In this document: piece after piece, positions 17,984 to 26,010 of the stretch | How the letters are laid out: each line of letters starts with the position of its first letter | Position numbering within the stretch: the stretch's first letter is position 1 | Assembly (NCBI RefSeq): GCF_049445795.1 | Contig: NZ_JBMSDT010000007.1 | Span: 1-64,000, forward strand | DNA length: 64,000 nt | DNA from: Larkinella sp049445795 | GTDB taxonomy: Bacteria; Bacteroidota; Bacteroidia; Cytophagales; Spirosomataceae | Direction: 5' to 3' | Program-made: the position numbers and the translations under genes | Notes under the pieces: generated by a model | Told to the model about the DNA's origin: nothing | The model's input: the letters and a program-made list of their open reading frames with translations, nothing else | Databases searched by the model: none

Positions 17984-18054
17984 GACTTTAAAAGTTAGTA
18001 ATGAACAAAGCTCGTTAGCGCGCCGTAAACCCAGCCGGACGAAAGCCGACGCGT

Positions 18055-18909
18055 TCAGGACAAATCCTGAAAAAACTCGGCGACGGTTTTACCGGTTACC
18101 TTTTTAAACAAGCGGGAAAAGTAATCAGGATCATTGAAGCCGAGTTCAAAAGCCAGTTCCTTGACCGAAGACCGCTCGCCGTAGTACATCCGGCGTCTGG
18201 CTTCCAGGATCAGACGATTCGTCACAAATTCTTTCGGCGAGAGTCCCGAATACTGTTTAACCAACTGATACAAACTATCCGTACTGAGGGCAAGCTCCTG
18301 GGCAATATCCTTAATGGCCGGGTGGTCGGTCAGGTTGTTTTCGACAAATAATTTGAACCCGATGTATTTGGTCAGTCGGTCATCGGCCGGTTTTCGCGCC
18401 CCGGCAAAATAAGCCGCATTAATTTCCGTCAGGAGACTGTTTAAATGGGCTAAGATGAGTTCAGGCTCCGTATCCGAAGCCGTTAATAACCCCTGAAGGA
18501 GTCCAAAAATCGCCTGAACCCGACTCGCTGCCACCGGTGAAAACTGTATTTTTTGCTGATTGAGCGGATTCAGCAGGAACGGAAATTGCCGGGGTAATCG
18601 GGACAGGCATTCGTCATCAAAGCCCAATTTATAATAATTGTCCCCGTGCACAGCCAGATCCAATTGTTGAATCTGGTGCGGCAGGGAGAAAAGTAACTCA
18701 TGCGTTCCAACGTCGAAGGTTTCCCCATCAACGCCATACCGAACAGAGCCATCCAGGACAAACAGCAGGAAATAATAGGGTAAGCGGTGGGTGGGTCCGT
18801 AGTTGGCTATGGCCTCCGGAGACACGCGACCAAAATTCGGCGAAACGATCCGAATGGGCAGTTGGTTATTCTGGCTAAAATCCTCCGGTAACGAATTGGG
18901 ACTGGGCAT
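18055..18909 (-). CDS. AraC-family transcriptional regulator
   Basis: 284 residues with an N-terminal cupin region (FDVGTHELLFSLPHQIQQLDL) and a C-terminal HTH_18 domain: IAQELALSTDSLYQLVKQYSGLSPKEFVTNRLILEARRRM and ERSSVKELAFELGFNDPDYFSRLFKKVTGKTVAEFF. Probably drives the adjacent epimerase gene. Confidence 0.9.
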   Translation of the reverse strand: MPSPNSLPEDFSQNNQLPIRIVSPNFGRVSPEAIANYGPTHRLPYYFLLFVLDGSVRYGVDGETFDVGTHELLFSLPHQIQQLDLAVHGDNYYKLGFDDECLSRLPRQFPFLLNPLNQQKIQFSPVAASRVQAIFGLLQGLLTASDTEPELILAHLNSLLTEINAAYFAGARKPADDRLTKYIGFKLFVENNLTDHPAIKDIAQELALSTDSLYQLVKQYSGLSPKEFVTNRLILEARRRMYYGERSSVKELAFELGFNDPDYFSRLFKKVTGKTVAEFFQDLS

Positions 18910-18994
18910 GCTCGCGACTACCTAACCGTATTGTATCCAAAATTACATTCCTTACCCGGAAAAGAAAATGCGGAAGTATCGGGATGCTCCTGAA

Positions 18995-20701
18995 CTAATA
19001 TTCCAGATCGAACGATTGGGTCGACGGTTTGAACTGAATCCGGTGCATCCGGCCTTTCACCACTTCCAGTTTCTGCCCCGCAAACGAGCTGTTCAGGATT
19101 TCCAGAATCGCCACCGGGCCGCTGAACTTGGACGCCAGCGATTTGCGACTCGGCAAGGTGTACGACTCCAGTTTTTTGCCGGTCGGCGAACTGATCCGGA
19201 ACTGAATCGGCTGGCTGTAGGCGTTGTAAATAACCGCCCCCGCGTCGATCAGGCTGGCGTGCGCGCCCCGCGTCGGGTGCGGATCGGGCTCGTTCAGGTC
19301 GACCACCGTCACGTAATCGACTTCCAGGGTATCGCTATCGGTTTTATTCCGGTTGCGGTCCGGCCGACTCACCAGCCGCAGCGGTTCGGGGCTGTCCGGT
19401 TTTCGGCGCTTGAACAGAAACTCCCCGTAGTAAGGCGGCAAGCCCTCAATTTCGCCGAACCGGGGGCGTTGCCGGTTTGGCGTGTTGTTATGCACGGGGT
19501 ATTTCAAACTTTCGTACAACTCACTGCCCGTGATGTAATCCTCGGTGTTATCGCGCAGCCGTTTGGTGAGGTAATTGATAAAAATGCTGCTGTCGGGCAC
19601 TTCGGCCTGGTGGCTGCTGCTGAACACCTGACGACTCTTTTGATTGTAGACTTCCTCCCAGGTCCGGGCTTCGGTGCTCTGGTCCGTAAAACCGCGCCGG
19701 ACCATCAGGTTGGAGCCAAAACAGGCATCGACAATCACCAGCAAATGCTGAACCCGCAACGGACGCAGCAAACTGACCAGATCGTCGTTCGACAAAAACG
19801 TGGTCAGGTCGCCGTCTTTGGCATCCTGTAAGGCCCAATATCCTTCTTTTGAGGGCGACTGAATGCCGTGACCGGCAAAATAGATCAGCAGGTTATCATC
19901 CTTGAACAGCGTGTAGGCCAGCGCCATCAGCGAGTCGCGCAGTTCTTTGCGGGTCGGGTCGATCATCGTCGTGATCGTGCTGAATTCGTACTGCGACCCC
20001 AGCACCCCGGACAGCTTCGTGATGTCGATATCCGGGCCTTTCAGCCGCAGCGCCGGGTCGCGGTAGTTGGTAACACCGATCAGCAGGGCGTGGTATTTGG
20101 CGGTTTTGAGATCCGGTTTGTAAAGCGTCGGCGACTGAATGCCCAGGTTGTTGATCTTCTTCTTTTTGAGCGAAACCTGCAAATCGACCTGCACCGGCGA
20201 ACGGTTATTGCTCTTCACATACACATACATCTCCTTCACGTTGGTGTTGTCGAAATACGTGGTGTCACCCTGCTCGCTGACCACGGGGGCCTGTTCTTTG
20301 ATCAGAAATTTCGCCGTATTGTTCTTCAACTCGCTCAGTTTGGCGCTGAAAACTGTGTAGCCGTTCGTCTTGGTCTGCCCGGCCTGCTCGTTGATGCCGC
20401 AGGGCCCGTCGCAAAACTTGAGTTCGACCGTGATGCTCCGGGGATTCACACCCTCTTCCGGTGTTACGATCATTTGCAGCGTATCATCAACGGCAATGTT
20501 ATTTTGTTCAACGTGAAACGCCACCCCACCAAACGGCATGCTCCGGCCGGTGGCATCCGAAAACGTCGCGGCCCGGATTTTCATTCCCTTGATCGTGATC
20601 GGCAGGGGCGGATAATACGTACTGTCCCGTTCCTGCCCAACGGCCTGTAGGCCAAGCGAAACGAGAAGCATGCTACTGAGACAACGGAAAAAAAGGCTCA
20701 T
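18995..20701 (-). CDS. Secreted caspase-family protease (peptidase C14)
   Basis: 568 residues from the ATG at 20701, which opens a signal peptide (MSLFFRCLSSMLLVSLGLQAVGQ). Residues about 25-195 are a beta-rich region. A caspase p20-like domain follows from KYHALLIGVTNYRDPAL (about 203) with the catalytic dyad His278 in YFAGHGIQ and Cys327 in VIVDACFGS. The C-terminal 150 residues contain a second beta-rich module. It is the last gene of the gasdermin island, 45 bases after the nSTAND gene. The predicted export separates it physically from a cytoplasmic gasdermin, so its target may be periplasmic. Confidence 0.85.
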   Translation of the reverse strand: MSLFFRCLSSMLLVSLGLQAVGQERDSTYYPPLPITIKGMKIRAATFSDATGRSMPFGGVAFHVEQNNIAVDDTLQMIVTPEEGVNPRSITVELKFCDGPCGINEQAGQTKTNGYTVFSAKLSELKNNTAKFLIKEQAPVVSEQGDTTYFDNTNVKEMYVYVKSNNRSPVQVDLQVSLKKKKINNLGIQSPTLYKPDLKTAKYHALLIGVTNYRDPALRLKGPDIDITKLSGVLGSQYEFSTITTMIDPTRKELRDSLMALAYTLFKDDNLLIYFAGHGIQSPSKEGYWALQDAKDGDLTTFLSNDDLVSLLRPLRVQHLLVIVDACFGSNLMVRRGFTDQSTEARTWEEVYNQKSRQVFSSSHQAEVPDSSIFINYLTKRLRDNTEDYITGSELYESLKYPVHNNTPNRQRPRFGEIEGLPPYYGEFLFKRRKPDSPEPLRLVSRPDRNRNKTDSDTLEVDYVTVVDLNEPDPHPTRGAHASLIDAGAVIYNAYSQPIQFRISSPTGKKLESYTLPSRKSLASKFSGPVAILEILNSSFAGQKLEVVKGRMHRIQFKPSTQSFDLEY

Positions 20702-20746
20702 GGTCGGTAATTGTTCAACAAGCTGCTTGTAAACCATACACGTTTC

Positions 20747-23700
20747 CTAAAAGTCCAGCAACGAGGTCGTAATCCCGTACGTTGTCTGAACCTGCGATTT
20801 AATTTCTGCCCGCTGCTGCGGGGCATACCGGCTTTTCAGCCAGCCGTCGATACGGGCCGGATCGGGCCAGATCATCGCCCGGTCGCGCAGGGCCGTTACC
20901 CAAAAACCGCCCCGCTCGGGAACGGCCAGATGATGAACCGGGGCCTTAAAACCGGCGATCGGGTTGCCGTCGGCCGTCCAGATTCCCAGGGTGGTCCCGG
21001 CCTGCGTCAGAATGGTTTCCTGGGACGAAAAATACGCATCCCGAACGAATGTCAGATGATCGAGGTGACGAAAAACGCCCGTATCCAACTGCACGAGCAG
21101 CACGCGTTTATCCGCGCCACTGAACAACAGCACTCTTTTTCCGTCGGGCGAAAACCGGGCCATTCCGCTCACCGTCAACACCGAATCCCGGCCCGTTTGC
21201 CGGTTCCGGACGTGAATCGTTTGATTTTTCTTTTTGTACAAAACCGTACGACCATCCGGCGACAGTTGGGCCACCGGCGACGGAACGGCCAAAACCGGAC
21301 GCCACGGCCCCCGCCCACCCGAGCGTTGCCACAAGGAACTACTGTCGGTCGTGTTCAATACCACCGACTGCCCATCCGCCGACAACCCGGCCTCTGTAAG
21401 CTGTTTGGCCGGAAAATGCGCCAGCCTTCGCCCCTGCCGGTCCCACAAAAAGGCTTCCGTGGCCGTGGCCGTCAGCAGAACGCTGCCATCGGTGGCTGCT
21501 CTGACAAGCTGCACGTCGGCGGGGTGCGGGAGCGTGACAAACCGGGGGTCCTGCCGGGGCCAGAGGTAAACGTCGCCCGGTTCGGTGAGACACAACACGG
21601 TTTTTCCATCGGGCGAAAACTCCGCCAACTTCACGCCCTGGGGATTTCGGTAGCTATCCACCGGGACGCCCGCCCGGTTCCAGAGCTGGAGCAGTCCTCT
21701 GTCGGTATTCGAAAGGGTGAGCATCGTCTGACCGTCCGGCGAAACATCCATCACCCGCACTTCCGAATCGAACGGGAGCATCGTCGGTTTGCTGCCGTCG
21801 GGATGGCAAAAATAAGCCTTGCGACCCTCCACCTGAATCACCATCGTTTTTCCATCTTTCGCCAAAACCGGCACATCGACCTGCGGCTCGTCGGGCAAAA
21901 AGCGGGTCGGTGTCCGCTGGCCCGGTTGCCAGGTATACACGCCCGATTGATCGTAAAACAGCAGGCGTCGGCCGTCGGGCGTAAACGCAAACCAGTCGAT
22001 CGGACCGGAGGTCTGCAAGCGGCCCCGTTCTTGTTTCGTTGGCCAATCCCAGAGCCGGAACCGGGTTTGGACCGCATGATCGACGGTCTGTTCCCGCAGC
22101 AAAATCGTCCGGTCGTCCGGACCGAATCCACCGACCGACGCGGGCAGCGGGTCCAGCACCTTCCCGTTTCGGTCGCGCAGCAGGGTTCGCTCGTCGCGCA
22201 TCCGCGTGAGCAGCCGTTGGCCGGAAGGTGAAAATTCGGCCCCGACCACCGACGAATCCTGCGCCAGCCAGAGCGGTTTTTCCCGCAACGGCCAAAGACC
22301 GGTTTTTCCATCGGCGGTCCCCAGCACAACCATCTGATCACCAGCGATGTCATAAAACAAAACCGCCCCCCCAACCGGCAAACTGTCGAGGAGCGTCTGC
22401 GTCCGGCAATCCCAGCGATAAACCCGGTTTTCGGTGATGAGCAGCAACGTGGTTCCATCGGGCGAAAACCGGGCTTCCTGCACGGGCGAAGGCAACCGGA
22501 GCCGGTTTTCGTACGGGCGGCCGTTGTAAAAAGCATTGTACAACGCTCCGGTCGTGAGGTCGTTCGGATTGGTGTCGTGCGCCCAGGCACTCATGATCAG
22601 GGCGCTGACGGCATCCATCTTGTCCATTAGAAAAACCACACTCTGGGCGGTCGATTTCTGCCATTGCGACCAGGCCAGCCCCACGGCCATCAGCGCCAGA
22701 ACCGCCAGCGCCGACACCCCCGCGACGGTCAACCGCAACCGCCGGTTCCGGCGCTGTTGCTGCTCCAGTTCGGCGCGTTGCAGTTTTCGGTGGTATGTCT
22801 GACTGATTTCCACATATTTCCAAATCGCGTCGTGGTCGGGGGCGTTGCGGGCCAGTTCAGTTCGGATGGCATCGGGTTTCCAGCGGATTTCGGTGAGTCG
22901 GCGCGGGGACAACAGCAGATCGTCGGCATGGCCCTTCTCGGTCCACTCCCGAAAATCGTCCTTTAGCCGCCGGAGAATATCGTTCAACTGCCGCTGCTCG
23001 GCCGACCGGCCGCTGTCGATCACTTTCGCCAGGCTGTCGTGCGCCAGTTCGTAGGTATCCTCTTCGCGCCGGAGAATGCGCGACCGTTCCAGGCCATCGA
23101 CCACATTCTCCAGCAGCGGCAACAGCAAATTGGCGTAAGCGCCCAGCGATGGCAACGTCTGCGACTGGCGGGTTCCTTCGTAGGTTACAAACGCTTCCAG
23201 CACCGTCGCGACCGGTTTTTCATCGCCCGCCGAAAACCGGATCGCCAGGGCGGTTTTTTGTTCAGCCAGAAAAAGTTCGAGCACATCGTCGACCCGCCCC
23301 ACCTGCTCCACCAGCGCGGGCGTGATCGTTACGGCTTCTCCCGGCTGTTCGGGCTGCGCCCGACGCCAGAGCCGATCCAGATACACCTGAAGATACGGCA
23401 ATTGGAAGGAATGCGACCCGTTCTGGTTGTTCTTCAGAATCGCATCGACCGTTTTCGACTCCTCTTCCACCCGCAGTCCGGCGATCTGCCCCAGCGTGCC
23501 GATAATGACCTTGCGCAGGTTGGCGGTATTCATCGGCTCTACACGCAACCGGAAATCGAACAAACCCGGCAGCCGGTCTTCGAGCGGGTAAAGCGGGGCC
23601 AGAAAATCTTCCCGGATCACGAGCAGGACTTTGCAGGGCGCGGACGTACGCACCAGGGCCAGCAGAAAAGTGCCAAACCAGGCCTGTTCGTCGTGGTCTC

Positions 23701-24094
23701 CGCTGATGTACAGTTCTTCCAACTGATCAAAGATCAGGTAAACCGGCCGGAGCAGCCGCCGGGCCAGTTGGGCCACCAGGGCTACGGGATCGGTTTCGTC
23801 GGTGGGGGGCAACAAACCGCTCAGCGTCGCCAGTACCGACTCCCGGAGGTCGGTTTTCCGACGAATCAGCAACAGGAAGTAATCCGAAGCCGGGAGGTCT
23901 TTGGCCAGTCCGCACTGCACCAGGCTGGTTTTACCCGTTCCCGATTGGCCGTAGACCAGCACCAGCCGACACCGGGCCAGCAGTTCGAGCAGGCGGTTTT
24001 GCTCCCGATCCCTCCCGAAAAACCGCTCGGTATCGTCGGCGGTGTAGGCGTCGAGGAATTTAAAAGGGCTGGCGACGGTCGGAGAAACAAGCAT
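20747..24094 (-). CDS. nSTAND-type NTPase with transmembrane segment and WD40-like beta-propeller
   Basis: 1115 residues. An N-terminal P-loop NTPase region of the nSTAND1 type has Walker A GQSGTGKT at 49-56 and Walker B VYLIFDQLEELY at about 118-129. The flanking sequence FFGRDREQNRLLELL resembles other STAND proteins. A helical region follows, then a membrane helix at about 455-480 (RLTVAGVSALAVLALMAVGLAW). About nine repeats carrying an FSPDGxxLL-type motif then run to the C-terminus, forming one or more propellers. STAND proteins oligomerise on binding a trigger. It abuts the CHAT protease gene (2 bases), suggesting sensor and protease act together. Confidence 0.85.
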   Translation of the reverse strand: MLVSPTVASPFKFLDAYTADDTERFFGRDREQNRLLELLARCRLVLVYGQSGTGKTSLVQCGLAKDLPASDYFLLLIRRKTDLRESVLATLSGLLPPTDETDPVALVAQLARRLLRPVYLIFDQLEELYISGDHDEQAWFGTFLLALVRTSAPCKVLLVIREDFLAPLYPLEDRLPGLFDFRLRVEPMNTANLRKVIIGTLGQIAGLRVEEESKTVDAILKNNQNGSHSFQLPYLQVYLDRLWRRAQPEQPGEAVTITPALVEQVGRVDDVLELFLAEQKTALAIRFSAGDEKPVATVLEAFVTYEGTRQSQTLPSLGAYANLLLPLLENVVDGLERSRILRREEDTYELAHDSLAKVIDSGRSAEQRQLNDILRRLKDDFREWTEKGHADDLLLSPRRLTEIRWKPDAIRTELARNAPDHDAIWKYVEISQTYHRKLQRAELEQQQRRNRRLRLTVAGVSALAVLALMAVGLAWSQWQKSTAQSVVFLMDKMDAVSALIMSAWAHDTNPNDLTTGALYNAFYNGRPYENRLRLPSPVQEARFSPDGTTLLLITENRVYRWDCRTQTLLDSLPVGGAVLFYDIAGDQMVVLGTADGKTGLWPLREKPLWLAQDSSVVGAEFSPSGQRLLTRMRDERTLLRDRNGKVLDPLPASVGGFGPDDRTILLREQTVDHAVQTRFRLWDWPTKQERGRLQTSGPIDWFAFTPDGRRLLFYDQSGVYTWQPGQRTPTRFLPDEPQVDVPVLAKDGKTMVIQVEGRKAYFCHPDGSKPTMLPFDSEVRVMDVSPDGQTMLTLSNTDRGLLQLWNRAGVPVDSYRNPQGVKLAEFSPDGKTVLCLTEPGDVYLWPRQDPRFVTLPHPADVQLVRAATDGSVLLTATATEAFLWDRQGRRLAHFPAKQLTEAGLSADGQSVVLNTTDSSSLWQRSGGRGPWRPVLAVPSPVAQLSPDGRTVLYKKKNQTIHVRNRQTGRDSVLTVSGMARFSPDGKRVLLFSGADKRVLLVQLDTGVFRHLDHLTFVRDAYFSSQETILTQAGTTLGIWTADGNPIAGFKAPVHHLAVPERGGFWVTALRDRAMIWPDPARIDGWLKSRYAPQQRAEIKSQVQTTYGITTSLLDF

Positions 24095-24096
24095 CG

Positions 24097-26010
24097 TTAT
24101 TGGCCGGGAAAATCAAATAAATCGTCTTCATCGGCCGGAGCCGTCACGGTTTCGACCGGCGCTGCGGTCTGCGAAATAGCCAGCAACTGGTGAATGGCGC
24201 TGAACTGGTCCCGCAGTACATCGTAGTCAAACCGGAGTTGGTCGTCGGTGGTTTCCAATCCTAATTTATCGTCGTGCAAATCGTCGTTCATCTTGATTTT
24301 CAACAACTTCAACTTCGGCGAAGCTACCCGTTTAAACCACAGTTCGCCCGCCCGGAACGAATGAAAACTGTACAGATCAAACACACTGTTGTCGCTCCGG
24401 CAATAAGCATTCTGGTCGATGATCAGGGGAGCAATGTTCAGAAAACCGCCCGGAACCGGCTCTTCCACCGAACGATCGTCAATCAGCCGACGCTGAATTT
24501 TGACCAGCAAAACCGACTGGCATTCCCAGAGATCTTTCAGCCGGTCTTCCTGAAATCGCCCCCGGTTGCTGCCTTCGTACACTTCCCGCAGCACCACTTT
24601 CTGGTGCCGGTATTCGGGGGAGCGGTGGAAAAACCGCACCACCTGAATGGTTTTGAAGGATTCAAGCCGGTAATTGGCCCAGAAACCGAGCTGGCTGCAA
24701 AACGCCACGAGATGGGCTTCACCCCGCTGGCAAAGACTGCCGATATGGCCCAGGCCGTCGCCCGCGTCCAGTTGTTTTCGCAGTCCGTGAAAAAAAACAA
24801 TACTTTGCAGAAAGGCATCCTGTTCGTCGATTAAACGGGCCAGGTCGCGAATTTCCGGGATAAACAACTCCTTCTGCCCGGGCGCGACGAAGCGGTACAA
24901 GGTCTTCAGGGTAGCCACCAGACGTTCGGGCGGCAGGTCGGACCAGCCTTCGGTGAGCAGTGGTCGTAACAGTTCGGCCTCGCCCTCGGGCAGGGGATTC
25001 GGGTCGTTTTCCGACAACCGGAGCAGCGGCCCCGCCAGCACCTGCGCCAGCAGCGTACTGACGAGCAGATCGACCACCGATTCGTACAGGTTGACGTACT
25101 GGGTTAGCCGCTCGACCGTCGCCGGAATCGGAATCCATTTCCCGTCTTTCCCGATGGCGGGGGCCAGAATCCGGCGCAACGGCTCGAAAACCGGGTACGG
25201 CAGCCTCGACTGAATCTCGCTGTTGAGCCACAAAATCTGGTCTTCTTCCGGCATTTTCAGCTTTCGCTGGAGCTGATACAAAGCCGTCAGCGTGGGGTCA
25301 TACTGCCGCAGCGCCTTGAACAGTTCGAGCCGTAGCGTAAAATTGGGCGTGTATTGCGGCTGTCCCTCCGGCACCGTGACCGGCCATTCCCAGCCAGCCG
25401 CTTCCTCGTCCGGCGCGTAGAAATACCACTGGTTGCGGGTAACGGGTTTGGTCAGCCGGATACTGCCCCGGTCGATGCTTTCGATGGCAATCGGTTCGGC
25501 CAGGGCGAGCGTTTTCCGGGCCGAATCCAGGGCTTGTTTGATCGATTTCTGGTAGATGAGCAACGCTTCGTAAAACGCCAGCGAAAATGTTTTGGCAGCC
25601 CGGTCCTCCACCGGCGTCTGGGTCGCGATGATGCAGCCCCGAACGTTGTGCTCAACGAGTAAGCGAATATGGTCGAAGGTGGAGCAGCCATTCAGAAAAA
25701 TCAGGGCCAGATTGGGGCAACCGGCCAGCAAACCGGCCAGCCCTTCGCCCCGGGCCGTGGTGTCTTCCAGTTCGAGAATGGTGCTTCCGGCGTGGCCGCT
25801 GAAGTGAAAAATCATCAGCGACGGCTGGTTATTCAGGATTTTCTGCGCTACCGCACCGGTCGTCGCATACGACAACCGCTCCTTCACCACAACCCCATCT
25901 TTGCTGCGCATATCCAGCAGCCGGTCGATGCCCTCGTCTTCTTCCTGCAACACCCGGAGCCGACGGCTGGGATCGTCATCGTTGGCAAAGCACAGTAAAA
26001 TGGTATTCAT
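24097..26010 (-). CDS. CHAT-domain protease
   Basis: 637 residues. The N-terminal 170 residues form a CHAT (caspase HetF-associated with TPRs) domain: His73 in MIFHFSGHAGS and Cys109 in LIFLNGCSTFD are the expected dyad, and VRGCIIATQTPVEDRAAKTFSLAFYEALL is the conserved end of the domain. The C-terminal 450 residues are helical and were not assigned. The start ATG overlaps the stop of the cyclase gene (ATGA) and the stop lies 2 bases before the nSTAND gene, so the genes are tightly co-translated. CHAT proteases in bacteria can cleave gasdermins or other effectors; here that is inference. Confidence 0.85.
   Translation of the reverse strand: MNTILLCFANDDDPSRRLRVLQEEDEGIDRLLDMRSKDGVVVKERLSYATTGAVAQKILNNQPSLMIFHFSGHAGSTILELEDTTARGEGLAGLLAGCPNLALIFLNGCSTFDHIRLLVEHNVRGCIIATQTPVEDRAAKTFSLAFYEALLIYQKSIKQALDSARKTLALAEPIAIESIDRGSIRLTKPVTRNQWYFYAPDEEAAGWEWPVTVPEGQPQYTPNFTLRLELFKALRQYDPTLTALYQLQRKLKMPEEDQILWLNSEIQSRLPYPVFEPLRRILAPAIGKDGKWIPIPATVERLTQYVNLYESVVDLLVSTLLAQVLAGPLLRLSENDPNPLPEGEAELLRPLLTEGWSDLPPERLVATLKTLYRFVAPGQKELFIPEIRDLARLIDEQDAFLQSIVFFHGLRKQLDAGDGLGHIGSLCQRGEAHLVAFCSQLGFWANYRLESFKTIQVVRFFHRSPEYRHQKVVLREVYEGSNRGRFQEDRLKDLWECQSVLLVKIQRRLIDDRSVEEPVPGGFLNIAPLIIDQNAYCRSDNSVFDLYSFHSFRAGELWFKRVASPKLKLLKIKMNDDLHDDKLGLETTDDQLRFDYDVLRDQFSAIHQLLAISQTAAPVETVTAPADEDDLFDFPGQ

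Noticed and set aside
20711..22231. Long open frame of about 506 codons on the + strand opposite the nSTAND gene
   Set aside because: It is Arg/Pro/Gly/His-rich with no domain, and mirrors a reverse-strand gene with clear motifs. In GC-rich sequence the antisense frame stays open by chance.
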